In this document: in pieces, positions 26,088-35,524 of the stretch
Layout: every line of letters begins with the position of its first letter
Numbering within the stretch: position 1 is the first letter of the stretch
Assembly (NCBI GenBank): GCA_033549345.1
Contig: JAWSUT010000008.1
Coordinates: 45,912 to 109,911 of the forward strand
DNA from: JAWSUT01 sp033549345
GTDB taxonomy: Bacteria > Bacillota > Dethiobacteria > Dethiobacterales > Dethiobacteraceae
Length of the DNA stretch: 64,000 nucleotides
Direction of reading: 5' to 3'
Position numbers and translations under genes: made by a program
The notes under the pieces: model-generated
The model's database searches: none
Seen by the model: only the letters and a program-made list of their open reading frames with translations
What the model was told of the DNA's origin: nothing

Positions 26088-27065
26088 TTGGCCATGGAAC
26101 AGTTTCGTAAGACCATTTCTGTGGAAAGTAATGATGAAATACGTGTGCTGCTGGGTAAGTTTGACCAGCATGTTACGCTTTTGGACCGGTATTTCCAGGT
26201 CAGGGTCATCCCTCAGGATGATTTTATCATCGTTGAGGGTGTCCGTGATGATGTGGAAAAGGTAGCCCTGTTGTTCGAAGAGCTGTTGTGGCTGCTGCGG
26301 CAGGGGCAGGTTCCCAGTGTTCCGGATGTGGAGTATGCCATCGAACTGATACGGGCCGGACAAGCCGATCGGCTGCGGACTCTGTTCGGTGATATGATAT
26401 TTGTCAATCCGCGGGGAAAAAAGATTAAGCCGAAAACAGTCGGCCAAAAAGAATATATTGAGGCCATCCGCAGCAATGACATTGTGTTTGGTATCGGGCC
26501 GGCGGGCACGGGGAAAACGTACCTGGCGGTAACGATGGCGGTCAAAGCATTGAAAGAGCGTGCCGTACAGCGCCTGATTCTCACGCGCCCCGCAGTGGAG
26601 GCGGGTGAAAACCTCGGCTTTCTGCCGGGTGACCTGCAGGAAAAAGTGGACCCGTATCTGCGTCCGCTCTATGACGCTCTCCATGACCTTTTGGGGACGG
26701 ATGTTTACCGGACCTATATGGAAAAAGGGATTATTGAAATTGCACCGCTTGCTTATATGCGCGGGCGTACACTCGACGATTCATTTATTATTCTTGATGA
26801 GGCACAGAACACCACAGCGGAACAGATGAAGATGTTTCTGACCCGTTTGGGTTTTGGCTCAAAAGCAATCATTACCGGTGACATCACGCAAATTGATTTG
26901 CCGCGCGGCCGTTTTTCCGGCCTAAAACAGATTGAACAGATATTAACGGGAGTTCGGGGGATTTCTTTTATTCACCTGACTGACCAGGATGTGGTCAGGC
27001 ACCCTCTGGTGCAGAAAATTATTCGCGCCTATGAAGATTTTGAGCAGGGGCAAACGCGGGAGTGA
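26088..27065 (+). CDS. phoH: PhoH-family P-loop ATPase
   Basis: PhoH-like proteins are cytoplasmic ATPases of uncertain role, often beside ybeY and tied to RNA metabolism. The 325-residue protein has an N-terminal KH-like segment, Walker A GIGPAGTGKTYLAV at about residues 138-151, GENLGFLPGDLQEKVDPYLR, and Walker B SFIILDEAQNTT. AGGAGG at 26070-26075 favours the TTG at 26088 over the ATG at 26094. Confidence 0.94.
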   Translation: MAMEQFRKTISVESNDEIRVLLGKFDQHVTLLDRYFQVRVIPQDDFIIVEGVRDDVEKVALLFEELLWLLRQGQVPSVPDVEYAIELIRAGQADRLRTLFGDMIFVNPRGKKIKPKTVGQKEYIEAIRSNDIVFGIGPAGTGKTYLAVTMAVKALKERAVQRLILTRPAVEAGENLGFLPGDLQEKVDPYLRPLYDALHDLLGTDVYRTYMEKGIIEIAPLAYMRGRTLDDSFIILDEAQNTTAEQMKMFLTRLGFGSKAIITGDITQIDLPRGRFSGLKQIEQILTGVRGISFIHLTDQDVVRHPLVQKIIRAYEDFEQGQTRE

Positions 27066-27071
27066 GTTTAC

Positions 27072-29195
27072 GTGGGATTTGGCGAACGGTTTAAGGAAAT
27101 ACTCAATAAAAAGCCGGCTTTGGCCGGAAATATACGCTGGCAGCGTTGGCTGCTGGCGACTATGTTTTTTATCATTATTCTCAGTATACTTTATTTTTCA
27201 GTGATCTCCGCCCGGATTGACCTGGAGGTAGGCAGGCCCAGCCCCCGTAAAATCGTCGCCGAGTGGGATGCAATCGATACGTATACAACGAATCATCTGC
27301 GCGAAGAAGCAGCGGCAGCAGTGGCGGAATCATTTGACCATGACCCCACGGTGCTGGTCCGTGCCCAGGGCCGTATAGTTGATTTTTTTGAAACAGTCGA
27401 CCAGGTTCGCAGTGAAGACGAACTCGATGAGCAGGAAAAAGTCAACATGCTCATCGAGTCTGCAGGAATTGAACTGAATGAACCCCTGGCTCTTTCACTG
27501 TTGGAGGCCAGGCCACAAGACCTGGATGATATGCAGGCCCAACTGTTCGAAGTGCTGGAGCTGGTTTTACAGCAGGGCGTTAAACCGGCGGGGCTGGAAA
27601 CAGCCCGCAGGCAGGCTGTGCAGGAAATTAATTTCCTGCTGTTTTCCCAGGACCATAAACGGGTCATGGGTAAACTGGCCCAAGCCGTTATCGAGCCCAA
27701 TATGATTTACAATGCTGTGGCCACAAACCAGGCCCGGGAAGCGGCCCGGCAGGCCGTCCAGACAGTACGAATTACCAAAGGCACAGAAATTATCAGTGAG
27801 CGTGAAATTGTTACAGAAAGGCACCTGGCACAGCTGGAGTCCCTGGGTATTCTTCGTGATACGGCGGGCTATAGCATGTTTTTCGGGCTTGCTTTGATTC
27901 TCTTGGTTATTTTTATTGTTGTGGGAATCTACCTCTATATCTTTTTGCCGGACCTTTATAACGATATTACGCGGCTGCTGTTACTGGGCCTGATTGTCAT
28001 CATCACACTGACATTTACCATTGCAGCTAATTTTTTCTCCGGATACCTTGTGCCTGTGGCCATGGGGGCGATCCTGATTGCTGTGCTGCTAACGCCCGAC
28101 CTGGCGGTGCTGATGAGTATGGTCTTTGCTGTGTTTGTCGCCCTGATTACAGGCAATGATTTCCGTTTTCTGCTTGTTGCCTTTTTCGGGGGGCTGATTG
28201 CAGTGTACAGTGTCCACAATGTCAGCCGGCGATCCGATCTGACACGAGCCGGTTTTTTTGTGGCAGCTCTGAATGTGGTTACGGTTATCGGCCTGTTTAT
28301 GTACGCCGGGACACTGCGGCTTGAGTACGAAATTCTGCGTGAGTTTAGTGTCGCCATCCTGTCTGCTATCGGTAACGGTTTGTTTTCCGCCGTCATGGCA
28401 ATCGGGCTGCTGCCATACCTGGAAAGCGGATTCGGCCTGACAACATCAGTAACACTGCTGGAGTTGGCCAACCCCAACCATCCGCTGTTGAAAAAACTGC
28501 TAATGGAAGCTCCGGGCACATATCATCACAGCCTGGTTGTGGCGAATCTCGCTGAGGCCGCGGCCGAGGCCATCGGCGCTGACCCTCTTTTAGCGCGTGT
28601 CGGTGCATTTTATCACGATGTTGGCAAGCTAAAAAGGCCTTATTTCTTCATTGAAAATCAGTTGGGTGAAAACCCGCATGAAAAAATTTCACCAAACCTC
28701 AGTACCCTGATTATTACCTCTCACATCAAAGACGGACTGGAGATGGCCAGAAAAGGCAAGCTCCCTAAAATTATTCAGGATATCGTGGTCCAACACCATG
28801 GCAACAGCCTGGTTTCTTATTTTTACCACCAGGCAGAGAAATGCCAGGACAGTAAAGACAGTCTCTGTAAAGATAACTTCCGCTACGAAGCACCGCTTCC
28901 CCAGACCAAAGAAGCAGCCATTATTCTCCTGGCTGACTCGGTGGAAGCGGCGGCCCGTTCCATGCCCAAACCTGTTGCCACCCGGATTGAAGCGATTGTA
29001 CGTAAAATTGTCAGAGAGAAACTGGATGACGGGCAGTTTAACCAGTGTGATATCACACTCAAAGAGCTTGATATCCTGGCGACTACATTTGTAAAAATTC
29101 TTTCGGGAATTTATCATACAAGAATTGAATATCCGGAGAAAGAGCTCAAGGCGGAAATTGAAAGGAGCCCGAAAAGTGGCGGTCATTCTGAATAA
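27072..29195 (+). CDS. pgpH: PgpH-type 7TM-HD cyclic-di-AMP phosphodiesterase (YqfF)
   Basis: The 707-residue protein has one N-terminal membrane helix, a large extracellular domain (about residues 50-265), seven transmembrane helices (about 270-455) and a cytoplasmic HD domain with YHHSLVVANLAEAAA, FYHDVGKLKRPYFF and VVQHHGNSL. In Listeria and Bacillus this family degrades c-di-AMP. Start GTG at 27072. The stop overlaps the ybeY start by 20 bases. Confidence 0.95.
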   Translation: MGFGERFKEILNKKPALAGNIRWQRWLLATMFFIIILSILYFSVISARIDLEVGRPSPRKIVAEWDAIDTYTTNHLREEAAAAVAESFDHDPTVLVRAQGRIVDFFETVDQVRSEDELDEQEKVNMLIESAGIELNEPLALSLLEARPQDLDDMQAQLFEVLELVLQQGVKPAGLETARRQAVQEINFLLFSQDHKRVMGKLAQAVIEPNMIYNAVATNQAREAARQAVQTVRITKGTEIISEREIVTERHLAQLESLGILRDTAGYSMFFGLALILLVIFIVVGIYLYIFLPDLYNDITRLLLLGLIVIITLTFTIAANFFSGYLVPVAMGAILIAVLLTPDLAVLMSMVFAVFVALITGNDFRFLLVAFFGGLIAVYSVHNVSRRSDLTRAGFFVAALNVVTVIGLFMYAGTLRLEYEILREFSVAILSAIGNGLFSAVMAIGLLPYLESGFGLTTSVTLLELANPNHPLLKKLLMEAPGTYHHSLVVANLAEAAAEAIGADPLLARVGAFYHDVGKLKRPYFFIENQLGENPHEKISPNLSTLIITSHIKDGLEMARKGKLPKIIQDIVVQHHGNSLVSYFYHQAEKCQDSKDSLCKDNFRYEAPLPQTKEAAIILLADSVEAAARSMPKPVATRIEAIVRKIVREKLDDGQFNQCDITLKELDILATTFVKILSGIYHTRIEYPEKELKAEIERSPKSGGHSE

Positions 29196-29637
29196 TGAAC
29201 AACAGGACGCTCTGCCAAACGGCGTACTCGATGCAATGGAGCGTGTTGCGTCACTGTCCCTGACAGAACATGACCTTCCTCCAGACGCGGAAATCAGTCT
29301 GACAATTTGTAATAACCGCACAATCCGGGAACTCAACAAAAAATGGCGCTTTATTGATGCCGCCACGGATGTGTTATCTTTTCCGCTCCTGGATGAAGCA
29401 GATGCAGGCGCCGGCAGGGATATCCTGCTGGGTGATATTGTGATATCACTGGAGCAGGCCAAAAAGCAGGCGGCCGATTACGGCCACAGCCTCAGGCGCG
29501 AACTGTTGTACCTTTTTGTACACGGTATTCTTCATTTGCTCGGCTATGACCACCAAAATGAAGGAGAACAGACCGAGATGCGTGAAGTTGAAGAACATCT
29601 TCTTTCTGTTGTGGGAGCGCTGCGTAATGAGCTTTAA
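29176..29637 (+). CDS. ybeY: YbeY, rRNA maturation metalloprotein
   Basis: YbeY is a zinc-dependent endoribonuclease needed for 16S rRNA 3'-end processing and ribosome quality control. The 153-residue protein has the signature HGILHLLGYDH (three zinc-binding His) and RFIDAATDVLSFP. The GTG at 29176 lies about nine bases after AAAGGAG and overlaps the preceding gene. The stop overlaps the dgkA start. Confidence 0.95.
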   Translation: MAVILNNEQQDALPNGVLDAMERVASLSLTEHDLPPDAEISLTICNNRTIRELNKKWRFIDAATDVLSFPLLDEADAGAGRDILLGDIVISLEQAKKQAADYGHSLRRELLYLFVHGILHLLGYDHQNEGEQTEMREVEEHLLSVVGALRNEL

Positions 29638-30004
29638 AACAAAGAATATGCGAGAAAGCTTTCACTATGCTGTTAGCGGCCTGGCCGATGCCTGGCGGAG
29701 TGAACGGAATATGCGCATACATTTTGCAGCCACTGTGTTGTCAGTTGTTGCCGGGGTTTGGCTGCGCCTTGACAGAGTGGAATGGCTCTTTTTATTTTCG
29801 GCTGTTTTTCTGGTGACAACGATGGAAATGTTAAATACTGCCCTGGAACGGGTAGTGGATTTATTTACAAGAGAATACCACCCTTTGGCCAGGCTCGCTA
29901 AAAATGCGGCGGCCGGTGCCGCCCTGCTGGCAGCGCTCTATGCTGTGACGGTGGCATTGCTGGTTTTTGTGCCGCGGTTACTGGAAAGGATTAACTTTTT
30001 TTAA
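29627..30004 (+). CDS. dgkA: DgkA-type undecaprenol/diacylglycerol kinase
   Basis: The 125-residue integral membrane kinase recycles undecaprenol or diacylglycerol. It shows the motif TTMEMLNTALERVVDL containing the catalytic Glu, and three membrane helices. The ATG at 29627 overlaps the ybeY stop by 11 bases. A longer frame from 29516 lies within ybeY and is not credible. Confidence 0.93.
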   Translation: MSFKTKNMRESFHYAVSGLADAWRSERNMRIHFAATVLSVVAGVWLRLDRVEWLFLFSAVFLVTTMEMLNTALERVVDLFTREYHPLARLAKNAAAGAALLAALYAVTVALLVFVPRLLERINFF

Positions 30005-30089
30005 TAAAATAATAAAGACTTTTTAAATTGTTTTTGGTAAACTAATATAAATTGTGTTAATAGCGAGCTGGCGGGAGGCTTTATTTATA

Positions 30090-31139
30090 GTGCGTAAAAC
30101 AGACGCAACGGTTACGGTGGACCGTAGAATTCTGGCCCTGGTCTTATTTATGTTTTTAGTAAACACACTCCTTTTGGCCGGCGGGTTCCATCTTTTAAAC
30201 AGCCGGTTTTCCCCGGTGGCTGAAGATTTTGACCTCAAACAAAGTTCTGCCAAGGAACTTGTGGATTACAACCGGCGCCTGGCAAAAAATCTGGGCGTCG
30301 ATACGCGTTCCCAGGTACGCAATGCTCTGTCGCAGTTTAATTATGAAATTGAACTGGCAACCAATGTGGATGATATCAATAAAGCCATTCTTTACCACGG
30401 CAGCCGTACCCAGGAACGTATTTTGCAGGAGTACGTGTCTAGTCAAAGGGAAACCGTGTTAGCCCTTGTTAATCAGGATCCGGCTATTCCTTCGCTCACG
30501 GAAAACCAGCGTTTAACCGTGCAATTGCTTGCTGAACAGGAAGTTCAGGTAGAGCCGGCCAACCTGCTCAGTGAAGAAACGATACTGAAAATCTCTGAAA
30601 CCGTCACTACGGGTGAGCTTGGCGAAGACCTGGTTATAGACGTTGAAGTTGTGGATGGCCGTGGACAGCTTGTCACGCCGTATGATCCGCTGGAGCACAT
30701 CCGTACCCTGACAAGGGAGATGGACTCTTTGCGTGTCACGCTGCATGACCTGCGGACACGGTCCGGTTTTGCCGAACAGTCCGGCGCCGGGATTATCGTT
30801 AATATTTATGATGCAGATGACGGCTTTACCAGTGATACTATTATTCATGATTCCGATGTACGTGACACGGTCAATGAACTTTTTGCCGCCGGTGCCCAGG
30901 GGTTGGCCGTTGGCAACCAGCGACTGATTGTAACGTCGGCCATCCGCTGCGTTGGCCCATCCATTCTGGTCAATGACGAACGGATTGCGGTAAACCCTGT
31001 TGTTATACGTGCAATTGGAGACCCAGATGTTTTGGCAAGCGGTTTGGATCTCATCCGCATGGATTTGGAAATTTACCGCAACCTAAGAGTGGAGATTGAA
31101 AAAGTTGATAATCTGACCGTACCTGCCTATACACGCTAA
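30090..31139 (+). CDS. DUF881-family membrane-anchored protein
   Basis: The 349-residue protein has an N-terminal membrane helix (about residues 13-33), a helical extracellular region, a coiled coil before residue 235, and the C-terminal DUF881 domain with GAGIIVNIYDADDGF, NELFAAGAQGLAVGNQRL and SAIRCVGPSILVNDERI. The family is common in Gram-positives, often near division or sporulation genes; its biochemical role is unknown. The GTG at 30090 follows GGGAGG by 11 bases; a TTG at 30054 has no site. Confidence 0.8.
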   Translation: MRKTDATVTVDRRILALVLFMFLVNTLLLAGGFHLLNSRFSPVAEDFDLKQSSAKELVDYNRRLAKNLGVDTRSQVRNALSQFNYEIELATNVDDINKAILYHGSRTQERILQEYVSSQRETVLALVNQDPAIPSLTENQRLTVQLLAEQEVQVEPANLLSEETILKISETVTTGELGEDLVIDVEVVDGRGQLVTPYDPLEHIRTLTREMDSLRVTLHDLRTRSGFAEQSGAGIIVNIYDADDGFTSDTIIHDSDVRDTVNELFAAGAQGLAVGNQRLIVTSAIRCVGPSILVNDERIAVNPVVIRAIGDPDVLASGLDLIRMDLEIYRNLRVEIEKVDNLTVPAYTR

Positions 31140-31169
31140 GGACAGCGGCATTTACATGGGGTGATTTGG

Positions 31170-31565
31170 ATGGACGTTTTTACAAAGCTTATTGAAAGTG
31201 CCCGCCAGGCCAGAGAAATGGCCTACTCGCCCTATTCCCGTTTTCCCGTGGGGGCGGCTCTGCTTGCCGATAACGGAGAAATCCACCTCGGGTCCAATGT
31301 GGAAAATCTGTCTTACGGGCTTTCTATGTGTGCTGAGCGTAATGCGGTTTTTACCGCTGTTGCTGCAGGAAACCGTAAGTTTACAGGCATGGCCGTGGTG
31401 GCGGATACACCGGAACCGGTTACGCCCTGTGGTGCCTGCCGGCAGGTTTTATCCGAATTCTCACCGGACCTGTGGATTGTCTGTGCCAATCTAAAGGGTC
31501 AGCAGCGAATGTTTCGCCTGCGGGAACTGCTTCCCGATGCATTTGAAGCGGAGCTTGGCGAGTAA
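31170..31565 (+). CDS. cdd: Cytidine deaminase
   Basis: Cdd deaminates cytidine and deoxycytidine to uridine forms. The 131-residue protein has the zinc motifs MCAERNA and PCGACRQVL and the substrate-binding SNVENLSYGLS. Start ATG at 31170 after GGGGTGAT. It lies upstream of era, as in Bacillus, though an inserted minus-strand gene and long spacer separate them here. Confidence 0.96.
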   Translation: MDVFTKLIESARQAREMAYSPYSRFPVGAALLADNGEIHLGSNVENLSYGLSMCAERNAVFTAVAAGNRKFTGMAVVADTPEPVTPCGACRQVLSEFSPDLWIVCANLKGQQRMFRLRELLPDAFEAELGE

Positions 31566-31589
31566 ATCAACTCTGATAAACCGAAAACA

Positions 31590-31627
31590 AATAAGAGGTG
31601 CACTCCATATGGAGTGCACCTCTTATT
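31590..31627. terminator. Bidirectional terminator, 38-base perfect palindrome
   Basis: Two 19-base arms (31590-31608 and 31609-31627) are perfectly complementary around CTCCATATGGAG. It separates cdd from the convergent small membrane gene. Confidence 0.85.
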
Positions 31628-31657
31628 AAACTTAGCCCCTCTTCCCCCCGGATTTCT

Positions 31658-31858
31658 TCAGGACAGGTAAATGTAGAGCATGGAAACAATAAATGATGCG
31701 GCGATTGCCACGGCAGAAAACATAAATCCCATGACCGGTACGAGCAGGATGCCGGCAAAGAGTACAACAAAGAAGATAATATTCATGATGAGAGCCTTGT
31801 TTCCTTCATGCTGGATCTGTTCAATATCCTGGCCGTGCAGTTTACCTGTGGTTGCCAT
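31658..31858 (-). CDS. Small two-helix membrane protein, unrecognised
   Basis: The 66-residue protein starts MATTGKLHGQDIEQIQHEGNK and then has two hydrophobic helices. The ATG at 31858 has AGGAGGT seven to eight bases upstream. It breaks the usual cdd-era adjacency and stands alone on the minus strand. No family recognised. Confidence 0.65.
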   Translation of the reverse strand: MATTGKLHGQDIEQIQHEGNKALIMNIIFFVVLFAGILLVPVMGFMFSAVAIAASFIVSMLYIYLS

Positions 31859-32215
31859 AGTCGTACCTCCTCTCAAGAATAGTTCGGTTCAGCTTTTGTT
31901 CTGACCTTCACATGAAATGCTGTATGTATGATGTATGCATCATGCTGTAAGTACTACATGTTTAATTGTTAAAATATTCACATGATTTAACTCAATTATA
32001 CATTGATTTCAAAAAATGGTCAAGAAGTTCCAGTTTGCCGGACCGGAGGGACAAAAGTCCCATGGCATAGGGGTTGAAGCACTATAATCGGGTAATTGTA
32101 ATCAAAAATAAATTTACCAATTATATAATTTAGAAATCATCGGCAGGCAGTCCCGTGGTCGCTGCTGCAGGATAAAACCTGCCTGACGGAGAAACCTAGA
32201 AAGGAGGTGGTCAAT
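31859..32215. other. 357-base intergenic region before era
   Basis: AT-rich, with no ORF of note. It holds a near-palindrome ATGATGTATGCATCAT (around 31929-31944), a small hairpin GGGAC-AAAA-GTCCC (32049-32062), a TATAAT at 32124-32129 without a clear -35 box, and a hairpin GCAGG-ATAAAA-CCTGC close to the era ribosome binding site. No known riboswitch motif was recognised. Confidence 0.5.
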
Positions 32216-33106
32216 GTGTTTCGTTCAGGTTTTGTGGCGCTTGTAGGACGCCCAAATGTTGGTAAATCAACGCTAATGAATGCCATGATCGGGGAGAAAA
32301 TGGCAATCATTTCGGAAAAACCGCAAACAACGCGTAATCAAATCCGGGGCATCTTAACCGGGGATCATTATCAGGCAGTGTTTTTAGATACACCCGGTAT
32401 TCATAAGCCGCAGCATAAACTGGGGGAAAAGATGGTTCAGGTTGCTGTGCGTACCTTTAAAGAAGTGGATTTAATTCTTTTCCTGGTCGATGCAGAGGCA
32501 GGTCCGGGCGGCGGAGACGAATATATCCTCGGCCAGCTGGCAGAGGTTGACACACCTGTCTTTCTTGTTGTAAACAAAGCAGATCGCTCCGGTATCAGTG
32601 AAGCTCAAAAACTGGTTGCACATTATGAGAGACTCTATTCTTTCAAAGCCTCTCTGGTCATTTCAGCCCTGGAGGGAACAAACCGGGACAAACTTCTTTC
32701 CCTGATTCTTGAACAGCTTCCGGAAGGGCCGCAATATTATCCCACTGAGATGATTACCGACCAGCCGGAACGTTTTATTGTTGCTGAGTTAATCCGCGAA
32801 AAAATTCTCGGACTGACACGGGATGAGGTGCCCCATGCGATCGCGGTGGAAATTCTCTCAATGACGAACCGGGAAGGCCGCGACCTGATTGACATCCAGG
32901 CAAATGTCTATGTGGAGAGGGAATCACAGAAAGGCATCATTATCGGTAAACGCGGCGCTATGCTCAAAGAGGTGGGCAAGCTTGCCCGTCAGGATATAGA
33001 GGCATTGCTGGGCTCGCCGGTTTTTTTGGAGTTGTGGGTTAAGGTTAAAGCGGATTGGCGGAATAAGGAAGGTGCCTGGCAGGCCGTTGGCCTGGATCTG
33101 GAGTAG
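32216..33106 (+). CDS. era: Era, ribosome-assembly GTPase
   Basis: Era binds 16S rRNA and assists 30S maturation. The 296-residue protein has the P-loop GRPNVGKST, LDTPGIHKPQ, NKAD, and the C-terminal KH domain with SQKGIIIGKRGAMLKEVG. The GTG at 32216 follows AAGGAGG by eight bases; an in-frame GTG at 32207 overlaps that site. era-recO adjacency is normal in Firmicutes. Confidence 0.97.
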   Translation: MFRSGFVALVGRPNVGKSTLMNAMIGEKMAIISEKPQTTRNQIRGILTGDHYQAVFLDTPGIHKPQHKLGEKMVQVAVRTFKEVDLILFLVDAEAGPGGGDEYILGQLAEVDTPVFLVVNKADRSGISEAQKLVAHYERLYSFKASLVISALEGTNRDKLLSLILEQLPEGPQYYPTEMITDQPERFIVAELIREKILGLTRDEVPHAIAVEILSMTNREGRDLIDIQANVYVERESQKGIIIGKRGAMLKEVGKLARQDIEALLGSPVFLELWVKVKADWRNKEGAWQAVGLDLE

Positions 33107-33123
33107 AGACGGGAGACGAAGAC

Positions 33124-33867
33124 ATGGGGGAACTACGTACCCAGGCTGTTGTATTGCGCGCAAAGGCCTATCGTGAAGCGGACAGGCTGGTAACCTTGCT
33201 AACCCGGGATGCCGGCAAGGTTACGATTGTGGCGCGCGGAACCAAAAAAGCAAAAAGTAAGTTTGCTGCCCTGGTTGAACCACTGACACTGGGGCATTTT
33301 TTGCTGCATCGCGGCAAGAGCCTTGATACACTGATCCAGGGTGAAATCATTAAGGCGTACGGCTCATTGCGGATGGACTTGCTGCTTTTTGCGTACGGAC
33401 AGTATTTTTGCGAGTTGTGCGAGCGTGTTTTGCCCGAAGGAGAAGAAGCGGTGTCCGTATTTACTTTGCTTGTGGCGGCACTGGAACTGTTGGGAACAGA
33501 AAAAGACGCGGCCCGTGTGGCAAGGTGTTTCGAGCTGAGCCTGCTGGACGAGCTGGGGTTTCGTCCTGCCCTGGAAGGATGCCGTAATTGCGGCGGCACG
33601 GACGGACCCTTTCGTTTTGATCCGGAAACAGGTTCTCTTGTCTGCGGCGACTGTCCAGCAGGGGGTGGGAGCTTTCAGGTTAGCGGTGCCACTGTGGCGG
33701 TCATGAGGCGTTTTTTAGAGCTGGGCTTTCATAAATTATCTGTTTGCTCGGTGTCCCCCCAAGTCAGCAGTGAAATTCATAAAACCGCAGCGGCTACATT
33801 TCATGCTTCTCTGGGTTTATCCCATTTTAAATCGCTTGACTTTTTAAAAATCCTGGAAAACTGTTAA
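33124..33867 (+). CDS. recO: RecO, recombination mediator
   Basis: RecO loads RecA on gapped DNA with RecR. The 247-residue protein has an N-terminal OB fold (TQAVVLRAKAYREADRLVTL) and a helical C-terminal domain with a zinc cluster CRNCGG ... CGDC. It starts 17 bases after era. Length is normal. Confidence 0.95.
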   Translation: MGELRTQAVVLRAKAYREADRLVTLLTRDAGKVTIVARGTKKAKSKFAALVEPLTLGHFLLHRGKSLDTLIQGEIIKAYGSLRMDLLLFAYGQYFCELCERVLPEGEEAVSVFTLLVAALELLGTEKDAARVARCFELSLLDELGFRPALEGCRNCGGTDGPFRFDPETGSLVCGDCPAGGGSFQVSGATVAVMRRFLELGFHKLSVCSVSPQVSSEIHKTAAATFHASLGLSHFKSLDFLKILENC

Positions 33868-33941
33868 ACAGGAAAACGGATAAAATATTTTTTCCGGTTT
33901 GAGACAAACTAAAGGCACTACCAAATAAGGAGTGCGGGAAA

Positions 33942-34364
33942 ATGGATATTACTCTGCAAAAGATTGATTTGCTCCGGGAACGGACCGGTTTAAATTATGC
34001 CGAAGCACGCCAGCTTCTGGAGGAAGCTAACGGTGACGTTGTGGAAGCGATGGTCATCCTGGAAGAAGAGGATGGCGGGATGGATGTGGATTTTGACATG
34101 GACATGGATACCGGAGAAATGAAGGAAATGGTCTCGGAAAATGTGTTTAGCCCCGTTAAAAAAGTTTTCCGCAAGGGAAACAGGACCCGGATCCGTGTAA
34201 GCAACGCAGACGGGACACTGATGGAGATTCCCGCCACGCTGGGTATCGCCGGTGCCCTTTTGGCACCGCGGGCCACGGCTCTCAGCGCCATGGCCCTGTT
34301 AATGGCCCATTACTCGCTGGACGTGGATGTGCCTGAGTATGAAATGCCGGACTGGCAGAACTAA
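33942..34364 (+). CDS. UBA/DUF4342-like protein
   Basis: The 140-residue protein starts with a UBA-like three-helix segment (KIDLLRERTGLNYAEARQLL, residues 7-26), an acidic Met/Asp-rich linker (residues 42-60) and a DUF4342-like domain (NVFSPVKKVFRKGNRTRIRV onward) ending in a hydrophobic helix. The N-terminal segment resembles that of EF-Ts and NAC-type proteins. It lies between recO and the glyQS T-box, a position seen in other Clostridia. Function unknown. Confidence 0.75.
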   Translation: MDITLQKIDLLRERTGLNYAEARQLLEEANGDVVEAMVILEEEDGGMDVDFDMDMDTGEMKEMVSENVFSPVKKVFRKGNRTRIRVSNADGTLMEIPATLGIAGALLAPRATALSAMALLMAHYSLDVDVPEYEMPDWQN

Positions 34365-34374
34365 ACAATAGTGC

Positions 34375-34404
34375 TTGACGGAGGGCCCTCTTTTTTGGTA
34401 TTGT
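34375..34404 (+). promoter_or_regulatory. glyQS promoter
   Basis: TTGACG at 34375-34380 and TATTGT at 34399-34404 with 18 bases between, directly before the T-box leader. Confidence 0.6.
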
Positions 34405-34612
34405 AATGAAAAACAGATTGCCGCAGAAGAGGAGTATGTCGGGAACCAGACAGCGAGCCGGGGAATGGTGCAAGCCCGGTCTGGACGAACGGCAGAAGGG
34501 CGCTTCATCAAATCGGCGCAGGATAAAGAGGGCCGGATTTCCGGTCAAATAGGGTGGAACCGCGGGAACTTCCCGTCCCTATGGGACGGAGGTTCCTTTT
34601 TTTATTTATTTT
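34405..34612 (+). promoter_or_regulatory. Glycine T-box riboswitch of glyQS
   Basis: The T-box sequence AGGGTGGAACCGCGG at 34551-34565 is the antiterminator bulge region that binds the uncharged tRNA acceptor end. A likely specifier codon GGC (34491-34493) lies in the context GAACGGCAGAA, matching tRNA-Gly. A terminator stem (34565-34579 with 34583-34596) and a seven-T run follow. Shortage of charged tRNA-Gly should therefore raise glyQS expression. Confidence 0.95.
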
Positions 34613-34630
34613 TCAGGAGGCGAATGAAGA

Positions 34631-35524
34631 ATGGATTTTCAAACTATGATCCTTAAGCTGCAAAGTTTTTGGGCCGGGCAAAATTGTATCCTGGCCCAGC
34701 CTTATGACGTGGAGAAGGGGGCGGGTACGATGAACCCCGCCACATTCCTGCGGGCGCTGGGGCCCGAACCCTGGGCGGTTGCCTATGTGGAGCCTTCCAG
34801 AAGGCCAACAGACGGCCGCTACGGCGAGAACCCCAACCGCCTGTTTCAGCACCATCAGTTTCAGGTGATTATCAAACCGGCCCCGGACAATATTCAGGAA
34901 TTGTATCTGGCCAGCCTGCAGGAACTGGGGATTCTGCCCCGGGAGCATGATATCCGCTTTGTGGAAGACAACTGGGAATCTCCCACGCTGGGGGCCTGGG
35001 GTCTTGGCTGGGAAGTTTGGCTTGACGGCATGGAGATTACGCAGTTTACTTACTTTCAGCAGGTGGGCAGTATCGATGTTGACGCAGTATCTGTGGAAAT
35101 TACATACGGCCTGGAGCGCATTGCCATGTATATCCAGGGCAAAGAAAATGTCTTCGATATCCGTTGGGTCGGTCGCGGTGTGAATTACAGGGAGATTTTT
35201 CAGCAGGCCGAAGTAGAACATTCCACCTATTGTTTCGAAGAGGCGGATACAGACATGCTCTTTACCTTGTTTGGCATGTATGAGCAAGAGGCCCGGCGCC
35301 TGCTGGAGAAGAATCTGGTTATGCCGGGATACGACCAGGTCTTAAAATGCTCGCACACATTCAATCTGCTGGATGCCCGTGGAGCGATCAGTGTGGCTGA
35401 ACGGACCGCCTATATCGGCAGAGTCCGCAATCTGGCCAGGCTTTGTGCACAGCGCTATCTGGTACAGCGGGAAGAGCTGGGTTTCCCGCTTCTGCCTGAA
35501 AAAAGGGGTGAAGCCAATGCGTAA
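34631..35524 (+). CDS. glyQ: Glycyl-tRNA synthetase alpha chain
   Basis: The alpha subunit of the heterotetrameric class II enzyme carries the catalytic core. The 297-residue protein starts MDFQTMILKLQSFWAGQNC and includes QPYDVEKGAGTMNPATFLR and EDNWESPTLGAWGLGWEVW. CAGGAGG precedes the start. It overlaps glyS by eight bases. Confidence 0.98.
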   Translation: MDFQTMILKLQSFWAGQNCILAQPYDVEKGAGTMNPATFLRALGPEPWAVAYVEPSRRPTDGRYGENPNRLFQHHQFQVIIKPAPDNIQELYLASLQELGILPREHDIRFVEDNWESPTLGAWGLGWEVWLDGMEITQFTYFQQVGSIDVDAVSVEITYGLERIAMYIQGKENVFDIRWVGRGVNYREIFQQAEVEHSTYCFEEADTDMLFTLFGMYEQEARRLLEKNLVMPGYDQVLKCSHTFNLLDARGAISVAERTAYIGRVRNLARLCAQRYLVQREELGFPLLPEKRGEANA

